From the NCBI GenBank assembly GCA_022824925.1, contig JAJDYW010000040.1, forward strand, positions 1 to 64,000: DNA of 64,000 nucleotides, in the 5' to 3' direction. Shown here piece after piece: positions 56,575 to 64,000 of this stretch. A program made the translations under genes and the position numbers. Below the pieces are notes generated by a model. The model was not told the origin of the DNA. It was given only the letters and a program-made list of their open reading frames with translations, and made no database searches. Source of the stretch: Dehalococcoidia bacterium. Its GTDB lineage: Bacteria; Chloroflexota; Dehalococcoidia; Tepidiformales; Tepidiformaceae. Position 1 is the stretch's first letter. Each line of letters starts with the position of its first letter.

Positions 56575-56621
56575 ACGCCTGTTAACAATTCCCCGACCAT
56601 GACTCCATATGCTAGTAGTCG

Positions 56622-58007
56622 ATGGGAGCCTTCCCAGCTAGTCCTGTCGCTACTGCCGCCCTCGATCGCGGGGCATTCGCCCCTCCCCGGTCCCGCCAAC
56701 CAGTCGCCATCGTCGACCTCGGATCCAACTCCGCTCGCGTCGTCGTCATCGAACGTCCCGTTCCGGGCATCCTCGAGACCATCGCCGAGGAACGCCGCGA
56801 TCTGCGCCTCGCCACCGAGCTCGACGAGCGCTCGCGGCTGAGCGAGCGCGGTATCGCCACCACCATCGACGCCGTCGCTGAGTTCGCCGCCTTCGCCCGC
56901 GAGGCCGGCGCCGGCGCCATCAACGTCGTCGCCACCGCCGCCATCCGCTCCGCCGAGAACCGGGAAGAGCTGCTCGCCCGCGTTCACGCCGAGCTCGGTA
57001 TTGCCATCGAGGTGCTCGACGGCGCCGAGGAAGCGCAATTCGCCGCGATGGGCGCCCTCCACGGGCTCCCCATCCGCTCCGGCGTCGTCGTCGATGTCGG
57101 CGGCGGCAGCACCGAGGTGGCGCGCGTCCTCGCGGGCTCCATCGTCGGCGCCTGGAGCTTCCCCCTCGGCGCCCTCGGCGCCAGCGCCGCCTGGCTCACC
57201 GACGACCCGCCCACGCGCAAGCAGCTCAAGGCCATGCGCCGCATGGTCGCTCGCACCCTCGCCGAGCGTGCGCCCGGCGGCCTCGGCCCCGGCGAGCAGC
57301 TCATCGCCACGGGCGGCAGCGCCCGCACCCTTGCCCGCCTCGCCCAGCGCCAGGCCGGCTACCCGCTGCCCCTCCTGCACGGCTACTTGCTCGAGCGGAG
57401 CGCCCTGCGCCGCGTGAGCTCGTTCCTTGCCGGCCACAGCGCCGCCGAGCGCTGCGAGATCGACGGCGTCCGCGCGGGCCGCGCCGACTCCATCGTCGGC
57501 GGCGCCGTCATCCTCGAGGAGATGATGCGCCACCTCGGCGCCGATCGCCTCACCATCGCCGCCGGCGGCGTGCGCGAGGGCGTCGCCATGCGCGCCTTCG
57601 GCGAGGCCGTCCCCCAGCCCCGCATGGTGCGAGCCGCCTCGGTCGAGGCGTTTCTGCGCTCCGGCGGCCTCTGGGACGAAGAGGGCATGGAGGCCCGCGC
57701 GGGCCTCGCCGACCAGCTCTCCCCGGAGGCCATCGACGACCCCTTCAGCGAGCTGCTCGAGGCCGCCCGGCTCGCCGCCATGCTCCGTACTCTCGGCGAA
57801 GCCCGGGGCGGGGAGGCCCCCGGCGCCCGCACCACGGCCGCGCTGCTCGCCGCAGACCTCGCCGGCTTCGACCACGCCATGCTCGCCCGCATCGCCGCCA
57901 TCCTCCACGACAGCGACGGCGACAAGGAGGGCGCGAAGCCCTACCTCGCCCTCCTCCCGACCTCCGAAGAGCCCGCCCTCCGCCGCTACGGCGCCCTTCT
58001 CCGCTAA
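56622..58007 (+). CDS. ppx: Ppx/GppA family exopolyphosphatase
   Basis: VAIVDLGSNSARVVV, VVATAAIRSAENREELL, VVDVGGGSTEVARV. Confidence 0.93.
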   Translation: MGAFPASPVATAALDRGAFAPPRSRQPVAIVDLGSNSARVVVIERPVPGILETIAEERRDLRLATELDERSRLSERGIATTIDAVAEFAAFAREAGAGAINVVATAAIRSAENREELLARVHAELGIAIEVLDGAEEAQFAAMGALHGLPIRSGVVVDVGGGSTEVARVLAGSIVGAWSFPLGALGASAAWLTDDPPTRKQLKAMRRMVARTLAERAPGGLGPGEQLIATGGSARTLARLAQRQAGYPLPLLHGYLLERSALRRVSSFLAGHSAAERCEIDGVRAGRADSIVGGAVILEEMMRHLGADRLTIAAGGVREGVAMRAFGEAVPQPRMVRAASVEAFLRSGGLWDEEGMEARAGLADQLSPEAIDDPFSELLEAARLAAMLRTLGEARGGEAPGARTTAALLAADLAGFDHAMLARIAAILHDSDGDKEGAKPYLALLPTSEEPALRRYGALLR

Positions 58008-58034
58008 CCCCCGTCCCCACCCGGCAGATATGGC

Positions 58035-58060
58035 GAAGGCGCCCCGCAAGGGACGCCTTC
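58035..58060. terminator. Hairpin GAAGGCG...CGCCTTC between convergent genes
   Basis: Perfect 7-bp inverted repeat with 12-nt loop between ppx end and the convergent gene end. Confidence 0.35.
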
Positions 58061-58104
58061 TGGTTGGCGCTGGGCGGAGGGAGGGGGCACTCCGCCCGCG
58101 CCGG

Positions 58105-58677
58105 CTAGCGCTGGCTCCAGCGGCCCTTGAAGCCGCCGTGGCGGCCACGGAAGCCGTCCTCGCGCTCGGGCCGCTCCCCGGACTCGATGGCCGTCCGCCA
58201 CGCATCCGCCTTCTCCTCGCTGATCTTGCCCGCTTCGACGGCCGCGTCGATGTGGTCCAGCGCGGCCTGCTGCCAGTCCGCCTTCAGCTCTTCCAGCGAC
58301 GTCCCCTCGGCGAAGCCCCTATATCTGAAGGGGTGACCACCCCAGCGCTTGCCGCGCCACTCGCCCGAATCGACTCGCGTCCTGAGCGTCTCTGCCTGCT
58401 CTTCCGTGATGGTGCCGGCCTCGAGCGCATCGTTTACCCGGTCGAGCGCGACTTGCCGGAACGCGGCTTCGAGCTCCTCCACGGTCACGCCCAGTTCCTC
58501 GGCCAGGGCAGCGCGATACTCCTCCCTGCGCTCCTGTCTCGTTTCCCCGGCCGTCGCCGAGCCGTCACGTTCCTCTCCGTCGCCGCCACCCTCCGCGAGG
58601 ACGACGCCGACGCCCAGCGCCGCGAACACCATTCCGATGATTCCGGCCACCACCCGGGACCTCATCCGAAGACTCAT
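58105..58677 (-). CDS. Secreted/membrane-anchored protein with duplicated helical motif
   Basis: MSLRMRSRVVAGIIGMVFAALGVGVVLA signal/TM; repeated ALDRVNDALEAGTITEEQAETLRTRVDSGEW / ALDHIDAAVEAGKISEEKADAWRTAIESGER. Confidence 0.75.
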   Translation of the reverse strand: MSLRMRSRVVAGIIGMVFAALGVGVVLAEGGGDGEERDGSATAGETRQERREEYRAALAEELGVTVEELEAAFRQVALDRVNDALEAGTITEEQAETLRTRVDSGEWRGKRWGGHPFRYRGFAEGTSLEELKADWQQAALDHIDAAVEAGKISEEKADAWRTAIESGERPEREDGFRGRHGGFKGRWSQR

Positions 58678-58755
58678 TGCCTGCTCCCTTCCCGCTGATC
58701 TTTCTGGCAGGGCGGCGGGGTTGCCCTGCCGCGGCCCATGCTCGCAGCCGGTCTC

Positions 58756-58799
58756 TAAGGCCCCCATAAGGCGGATCCGGACGCTTTATCTAGGCCTTA
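58756..58799. promoter_or_regulatory. Symmetric array of four TAAGG-type half-sites between divergent genes
   Basis: TAAGG at 58756 and 58767 (11-nt spacing); reverse-complement TAAAG at 58784-58788 and TAAGG at 58795-58799 (11-nt spacing). Confidence 0.6.
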
Positions 58800-58824
58800 G
58801 GCTCCGTCCGCGCAGAATGGCCCC

Positions 58825-59496
58825 ATGCGAGTCCTCATCATCGAGGATGACGAGCGCCTGGCCGATGTCGTCGCCCGTGGTCTGCGACAGTCGGGCATGG
58901 CCATCGATGTCGCCCTCGAGGGCGAGTCGGGTCTCGAGAAGGCGCTCGTGAACCGCTACGACGTCGTCCTCCTGGACCGAGACCTGCCCCGCCTCCACGG
59001 CGACGAGGTCTGCCGCCGCCTCGCCCGGCTCCCCGAGACCCCCCGCATCCTCATGCTGACCGCCTCCGGAACGCTCGACGACCGCGTCGAAGGCCTCTCC
59101 CTCGGCGCCGACGACTACCTGGCCAAGCCCTTCGCCCTGCGCGAGCTGGTCGCCCGCATCCGCGCCCTTGCCCGCCGCAGCGCTGTCAGCACGCCGCCCG
59201 TGCTCGAGGCCGGCGATGTGCGCCTCGAGCCCGGCCCCCACCGCGCGACCCGCGGCGGCCGCGACCTTCGCCTCACCCGCAAGGAGTTCGCCGTGCTGGA
59301 GGTCCTTCTGGGAGCGAGCGGAAACGTCGTGAGCGCCGAGGAGCTGCTCGAACGCGTCTGGGACGAGCACACCGACCGAATGACCAACGTCGTCGCCGTC
59401 ACCATCATGACCCTCCGTCGCAAGCTCGGCGCGCCGCCGGTCGTCGAGACCGTCAAGGGCGCGGGCTACCGTATCGAGACAGGGGCGGCGCCATGA
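58825..59496 (+). CDS. OmpR/PhoB-family response regulator
   Basis: MRVLIIEDDERLADVVARGL, VVLLDRDLPRLHGDE, SLGADDYLAKPFALRELVARIRAL, winged helix LTRKEFAVLEVLLG. Confidence 0.95.
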   Translation: MRVLIIEDDERLADVVARGLRQSGMAIDVALEGESGLEKALVNRYDVVLLDRDLPRLHGDEVCRRLARLPETPRILMLTASGTLDDRVEGLSLGADDYLAKPFALRELVARIRALARRSAVSTPPVLEAGDVRLEPGPHRATRGGRDLRLTRKEFAVLEVLLGASGNVVSAEELLERVWDEHTDRMTNVVAVTIMTLRRKLGAPPVVETVKGAGYRIETGAAP

Positions 59497-60698
59497 AGTT
59501 CCCCAGGCCCACCATCCGCGTGCGGCTCACCCTGCTCTACGGGTCGCTCTTCCTGCTGGCCGGGCTCGTCCTCATCGTCAGCACGCACTTCCTCTACCGC
59601 AACGCGCTCGACAAGGACGAGGTCGCCGAGAAGCGAGCCTTCTTCGCCGAGGTGGAGTTGAGGGAAGCGTTCGGCGAGCGCCTCCCCGGGGGCCTGCGCC
59701 TCCGCGAGTTCGTCGCCAGGGATGGCCGCACCATCTTCAAGTTCGTCGAGGACGTGAACGACCGCGCAATCGACGACGCCGTTGACGACGCCCTCCGGGA
59801 GCAGCTGGTCCAGTCCGGGATCGCCCTCGGGTTCACGACCGTCGGCGCGCTCCTGCTCGGGTGGCTCGTCGCGGGCCGGGTCCTGCGACCCGTCCAGCGC
59901 ATCACCGATACCGCCCGCGCCTCCTCCGAGACCGACCTCCATCACCGCGTCAACCTCGCAGGCCCCGACGACGAGCTCAAGGAGCTCGCCGATACCCTCG
60001 ACTCACTCCTGGACCGCCTGGAACAGGCCTTCGCGAGCCAGCGCGCCTTCTCCGCGAATGTCTCCCACGAGCTGCGCACGCCCCTCGCCATCCTCCGCGC
60101 CGAGGCCGAAGTCACGCTCGCCGACCCCGAAGCCACCGAGGCCGAGCGTGACTTCGCCCGCCGCGTCCTCGACTCCACCGAGCAGGGCGAACGCACCGTC
60201 GATGGACTGCTCGCCCTCGCCCGCAGCCAGAGCGGCTTGCTCTCGCGGGCGGCTGTCGACTTCGCCGAGCTGACCGGCGATGTCGTCGGCGACCTCGCCG
60301 CATCCGCCGGCGAACTCGACCTGACGCTGGAGCTCGGCGAAGCCACCGCCCGGGGCGACCGCCCGCTCCTCGAACGGCTCGTCGCCAACCTCGTCGAGAA
60401 CGCTATCCGCCACAACGTGCCGGACGGCTGGGCGCGCGTCGAGGTCGTCGGTGGGGAACGCGAGGCCGTGCTGCGGGTGTCGAACTCGGGACCGCGCCTC
60501 ACGCCGGATGAGGTCGACGGCCTCTTCCAGCCCTTTGTCCAGCGGCAGGAAGCGGGCACCGGGCGAGGGGGCCTCGGGCTGGGCCTCTCCATCGTCGATG
60601 CCATCGTCCGGTCCCACGGCGGGACCGTCTCCGCGCGCGCGCGTCGGGATGGCGGCCTCGAGATCGAGGTACGTCTGCCCGCCGGCCGCGAGGGCTAG
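59493..60698 (+). CDS. Sensor histidine kinase
   Basis: Two TMs, HAMP, FSANVSHELRTPLAILRAEAEV H-box, LVENAIRHN N-box, GRGGLGLGLSIVDAIV; ATGA overlap with RR. Confidence 0.94.
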   Translation: MKFPRPTIRVRLTLLYGSLFLLAGLVLIVSTHFLYRNALDKDEVAEKRAFFAEVELREAFGERLPGGLRLREFVARDGRTIFKFVEDVNDRAIDDAVDDALREQLVQSGIALGFTTVGALLLGWLVAGRVLRPVQRITDTARASSETDLHHRVNLAGPDDELKELADTLDSLLDRLEQAFASQRAFSANVSHELRTPLAILRAEAEVTLADPEATEAERDFARRVLDSTEQGERTVDGLLALARSQSGLLSRAAVDFAELTGDVVGDLAASAGELDLTLELGEATARGDRPLLERLVANLVENAIRHNVPDGWARVEVVGGEREAVLRVSNSGPRLTPDEVDGLFQPFVQRQEAGTGRGGLGLGLSIVDAIVRSHGGTVSARARRDGGLEIEVRLPAGREG

Positions 60699-61624
60699 CT
60701 CCCCAGGTGGCGCTGGAGGAAGGCGACCATCGCCGCCAGCCCCTCGCCCGCCTCCGGCAGCGCTTCGATCTGCAGGAAGGCGTGCATCATCCCTTCGAAC
60801 ACCAACAGCTCGCTCTCGACGCCTGCCGCCCGCAGCGCCTCGTCGAAGTCGCGCGATTGCTGCAGGAGCGGGTCGTGCGTGCCCACCGTCATGAACGTCG
60901 GCGGGAAGCCTGCCAGGTGGTCGCTGAACCGCGGCGAGACGCCCGCCGTGGCCAGCGTGGCATCGTCCGGCCCCACCCCCACGTAGTCGTCGATCTGCCA
61001 GGCGAAGGTGCGCCCGTTCACGAAGGGCGCGTCCTCCGGCAGCTCCAGCATCCCGGGGAAGTCGTACACCCCGTAGGGCAGCGCCGCCGCGCGGAAAGGC
61101 GTCGCCCCGTCCCGATCGAGGAGCGCGTCGAGCGTCGCCGCCGCGAGATTTCCCCCTGCGGAGTCGCCGAAGATGGCGAGCCGCTCCCGGTCCATCCCGA
61201 GCGCGGAGGCTTCCGCCACCAGCCAGTCCGCCGCCGCCACGCAGTCGTCGAGCCCCTCCGGGTACTGGTGCTCCGGCGCCAGCGCGTAATCGACGCTCGC
61301 GACGGCGAAGCCGCGCTCGGAGAAGCGCTTCGTGAGCGTGTCGTGCGTCAGCGGCGAGCCCGCCACCCACGCGCCCCCGTGCACGAAGAGGATGCCGGGG
61401 TGCGGCCCCTCGCCGTCCGCCGCGTACAGGTCGACCGTGAGAGGCTCGCCCCGGCGCATGCCGATGACGCGGCCGCGCTCGACCGGCCGGTCGGGCGCTC
61501 CCTGGTTCAGGAAGGAGGCCGTCATCGCCCAGCGTTCGCGGATCTCGGCGCCCGGCACCCGCGGCAGGTCCGGAGCGGGTGAGGTCTCGTAGAACGCGAC
61601 GATGCCGGCGGTGATGTCGTCCAA
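60695..61624 (-). CDS. Alpha/beta hydrolase (HSL/lipase-GDXG family)
   Basis: ILFVHGGAWVAGS, FGDSAGGNLAAA, VGTHDPLLQQS; TTG start close to GNAT stop. Confidence 0.88.
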   Translation of the reverse strand: MDDITAGIVAFYETSPAPDLPRVPGAEIRERWAMTASFLNQGAPDRPVERGRVIGMRRGEPLTVDLYAADGEGPHPGILFVHGGAWVAGSPLTHDTLTKRFSERGFAVASVDYALAPEHQYPEGLDDCVAAADWLVAEASALGMDRERLAIFGDSAGGNLAAATLDALLDRDGATPFRAAALPYGVYDFPGMLELPEDAPFVNGRTFAWQIDDYVGVGPDDATLATAGVSPRFSDHLAGFPPTFMTVGTHDPLLQQSRDFDEALRAAGVESELLVFEGMMHAFLQIEALPEAGEGLAAMVAFLQRHLGS

Positions 61625-61626
61625 GG

Positions 61627-62265
61627 TCAGGCGCCCTGGCCGCCGTTGACCACGTCGAAGACGCCCGCCGCCGCTCGCGCCCGCTGGGCGGCGGCCACGT
61701 CGTGGCTGAGGATCACGAGGTCGTGCTTGTTCCCGTCGCGGTCCTTCACGTGGTCCCGCAGCAGCGCCTCCGGCTGGAACCCGAGCGAGCGGAAGACGGC
61801 GATGGCCTGGTGCTGGTCCACCGTCATCTGCCCGATCACCTTGTCCACGCCCATGCCCAGGGCCACGCGGAACGCCTCCTCGGTGAGCAGCCGCCCCATG
61901 CCCCGGCCCCGCAGGGTGGGGCCCACCAGCACGCGCAGCTCGGCCACGTGTTGCGACCACGGCAGATCGTTCCGGTCGACGGTTGCGTAGCCGGCGATCG
62001 TGTCGTTCCCGTCAAGCAGCAGCAGCGAGGTCGCGTCCCCCAACGCGAGCCGCTGGAGCCATACATCCACCTGGTCGGGCCTCGTGATGTCTCGTCGCAG
62101 GAAGAGCAGGTCGTGCTGCGGCAGGCTGTTCGCGAACGCGAGGATCGCCTCGCGGTCGCCGTCCGCCATCAGCCGCAGGGTCACCCGCTGACCGCCGACG
62201 GTCCCCGTCGCCGGGTACCGCTCGTCGCTGCTCACGGACACTAGGTCGAACGCACCGAAAGCCAT
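61627..62265 (-). CDS. GNAT-family N-acetyltransferase
   Basis: AELRVLVGPTLRGRGMGRLLTEEAFRVAL acetyl-CoA-binding motif A; FRSLGFQPEALLRDHVKD. Confidence 0.88.
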   Translation of the reverse strand: MAFGAFDLVSVSSDERYPATGTVGGQRVTLRLMADGDREAILAFANSLPQHDLLFLRRDITRPDQVDVWLQRLALGDATSLLLLDGNDTIAGYATVDRNDLPWSQHVAELRVLVGPTLRGRGMGRLLTEEAFRVALGMGVDKVIGQMTVDQHQAIAVFRSLGFQPEALLRDHVKDRDGNKHDLVILSHDVAAAQRARAAAGVFDVVNGGQGA

Positions 62266-63356
62266 TGGTCCAGCTTTGGCCAGAGACGATACATGGCGTT
62301 GCCGCCCGCGACGAGACTCGCGTGGCCGCCCCGCAGCACGACTTCCTCCGTGTCTTCCGAGCCCACGTTGTCGAGCAGGGGCTTGGCCGCCTCGTACGGC
62401 ACGATGTGGTCGTGCTCGGCCATGGCGTGCACCATCGGCACGCGGATGGATTCGAGGTCGACGCGCCGCCCTCCGAGCTCCAGCGTTCCCTCCAGCATGG
62501 CGTTCTTCCAGTACAGCTCCTTCACCATCTGCCGGAAGGCCTCCCCCGGGAAGGGAATCTGATCCGCCGCCCAGCGGTCGACCATCATGAACGACTTCAC
62601 GTACTTGTCGTCGCGGATGCGGTCGAGCACCTGGATCGGGCTCATCAGGCGGCCGGTGGGGCGCAGCATGTCGAACGCCGACAGCAGGATCTCGCCCGGC
62701 ACGTTCCCGAGCGTGTCCACGATCCGGTCGACATCGAAGTAGCGCTCGTCCGTCCACTGGCTGAAGAGCCCCATGCCCTTGAAGTTCAGCGGCGTCGTCA
62801 GGCACGCCATGTTGGCCACGGGCGCGTCCGCATGGGTGCCCAGGTACATCGTCGCCAGCGAGCCGCCCACGCAGTAGCCCAGAAGGTTCACCTGCGTCTC
62901 GCCCGTATCCTCCTGGATGCGGGCGATGCAGTTCGGGATGCGGCGGAGCACGTAGTCGTCGAGGCGGAGGTTCTTGTCTTCCTTGCGCGGGACGCCCCAG
63001 TCGATCAGGTACACGTCGTACCCCTGCTTCACCAGGAACTCCATCATGCTCTGGCCCGGCGTCAGGTCGAGGATGTAGGGCTTGCTCACCAGCGAGGTCA
63101 CCACCAGCAGGGGAATGCGGTAGACCTCGTCCGTCTGAGCCCGGTAGTGGTACAGCTTCATCGACCCCTCGGTCAGGACGGTGTCCTTCGGAGTCGAGCC
63201 GACCTTCGGATCCTCCAGCGAGATGTACTCGAGCCCGACCAGCCCGCGCCGCATGATTGCGTCGACGGCCGTCTGGACCTGGTTGGCGACATCCGGGGAG
63301 GCTGGGGCGGTGCTCACGGCGCAATCCACGGTGTAGGCGAGGGACGTAACATGCAA
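62241..63356 (-). CDS. phaC: Poly(3-hydroxyalkanoate) synthase, class III PhaC-like
   Basis: YDVYLIDWGVPRKEDKNLRLDDYVLRRIPNCI, VNLLGYCVGGSLATMY lipase-like box with Cys, HDHIVPYEAAKPL, GGHASLVAG. Alternative GTG start near 63317. Confidence 0.93.
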   Translation of the reverse strand: MHVTSLAYTVDCAVSTAPASPDVANQVQTAVDAIMRRGLVGLEYISLEDPKVGSTPKDTVLTEGSMKLYHYRAQTDEVYRIPLLVVTSLVSKPYILDLTPGQSMMEFLVKQGYDVYLIDWGVPRKEDKNLRLDDYVLRRIPNCIARIQEDTGETQVNLLGYCVGGSLATMYLGTHADAPVANMACLTTPLNFKGMGLFSQWTDERYFDVDRIVDTLGNVPGEILLSAFDMLRPTGRLMSPIQVLDRIRDDKYVKSFMMVDRWAADQIPFPGEAFRQMVKELYWKNAMLEGTLELGGRRVDLESIRVPMVHAMAEHDHIVPYEAAKPLLDNVGSEDTEEVVLRGGHASLVAGGNAMYRLWPKLDQWLSVRST

Positions 63357-63397
63357 ACGAGTATCGCCGTCGCCCGCGTAGGCGGGTTACCGCGGCG

Positions 63398-63787
63398 TTA
63401 ATTCGCGCTCGGAGTCTCGGGAGGCTTCCTCGTTCGCCTGGGCTTCGCCTGGCTGTTCTTCGCCGAGGCCGCCGGAGCGTTCGCCAGGGCCGTCGTCAGT
63501 TGCGCCTCGATCGTCGCCAGCCGGTCCTCGATCGCCAGCAGGCGGTCTCCCAGGGCCAGCACGTCCGTGCGCGTGGGCACGTTCATGGCGGTGAAGAACG
63601 ACCCCATCGCCTCGTTCATCGTCTTCTGGAAGTGCAGGAACACGTCCATGTTGCGCCCGAGGCTCTGGCTGAACTCCTCGGTGCTCATCATCTGGTTGAG
63701 GAACTCGTTCCACTGCCGCTCCGACTGGCTGGCCCACTGCCGGTAGGCCTCGGAGAAGTCGGGGATGGAGGTCTCATTCGTGCTCAT
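63398..63787 (-). CDS. Small PhaE/phasin-like PHA synthase-associated protein
   Basis: 129 aa helical MSTNETSIPDFSEAYRQWASQSERQWNEFLNQMMSTEEFSQSLGRNMDVFLHFQKTMNEAMGSFF..., Lys/Arg/Pro-rich tail; upstream of phaC. Confidence 0.7.
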   Translation of the reverse strand: MSTNETSIPDFSEAYRQWASQSERQWNEFLNQMMSTEEFSQSLGRNMDVFLHFQKTMNEAMGSFFTAMNVPTRTDVLALGDRLLAIEDRLATIEAQLTTALANAPAASAKNSQAKPRRTRKPPETPSAN

Positions 63788-64000
63788 GGCGCGTCCTCTT
63801 CGTTCGTGGCCCTCGCCTCGGGGGCGGCCGTCTCGAGTCCCGCCAGGGCGCCCGTGAGCACCTCCTGGTAGCGATTCAGCGCGTCGATCCACGTCCGCAG
63901 GAACAGCTCCCCCGCCGCCGTCAGCGAGTACATCCGCCGCGCCGGCCCCTGGTCCGAGGTGTCCCAGAACGAGGAGACGAAGCCGCTCGACTCGAGCTGC
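63784..64000 (-). CDS. PadR-family transcriptional regulator, C-terminal part (truncated by window edge)
   Basis: Manual translation QLESSGFVSSFWDTSDQGPARRMYSLTAAGELFLRTWIDALNRYQEVL...; ATGA overlap with the PhaE-like gene. Confidence 0.75.
   Translation of the reverse strand, partial: QLESSGFVSSFWDTSDQGPARRMYSLTAAGELFLRTWIDALNRYQEVLTGALAGLETAAPEARATNEEDAP

Noticed and set aside
61960-63324. Long minus-strand ORF reading GNAT in frame with upstream Arg/Gly-rich sequence (61627-63324)
   Set aside because: The upstream part overlaps phaC out of frame; GNAT starts at MAFGAFDL (62265).

Overview
High-GC, densely coding bacterial chromosomal segment. Gene content and protein style suggest Chloroflexota (Dehalococcoidia or a related class), but this is inferred without a database search. 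I found no IS elements, phage genes, CRISPR array or rRNA. Most of the window is core metabolism and information processing: prmC (partial), prfA, ilvD, a PLP aminotransferase, gltB-gltD, a polyprenyl synthase, dxs, ispG, smpB and tmRNA, nfo, glmS, ppdK, dgt and dnaG. It also holds two OmpR-type two-component systems, a vapBC-like module, and a csoR-copZ-copA copper operon with a recognisable CsoR-type operator. A polyphosphate neighbourhood (ppk1, CYTH/CHAD, ppx) and a PHA synthase cluster are present too. Main points of interest: (1) a convincing glmS ribozyme upstream of glmS; (2) a four-gene translationally coupled operon of two DUF1538-like membrane proteins, a PII-like protein and a CBS protein, the best candidate for an under-described regulated transport system; (3) an MshC-like (mycothiol ligase-like) CysRS homologue; (4) an MftD-like FMN dehydrogenase next to a tRNA-Met with no other mycofactocin genes nearby; (5) a symmetric four-half-site array between a secreted repeat protein and a response regulator; (6) a perfect 10-bp hairpin in the dxs leader; (7) a doubled SbcD-like phosphoesterase in an sbcDDC operon; (8) PHO-box-like 11-bp direct repeats near ppk1.
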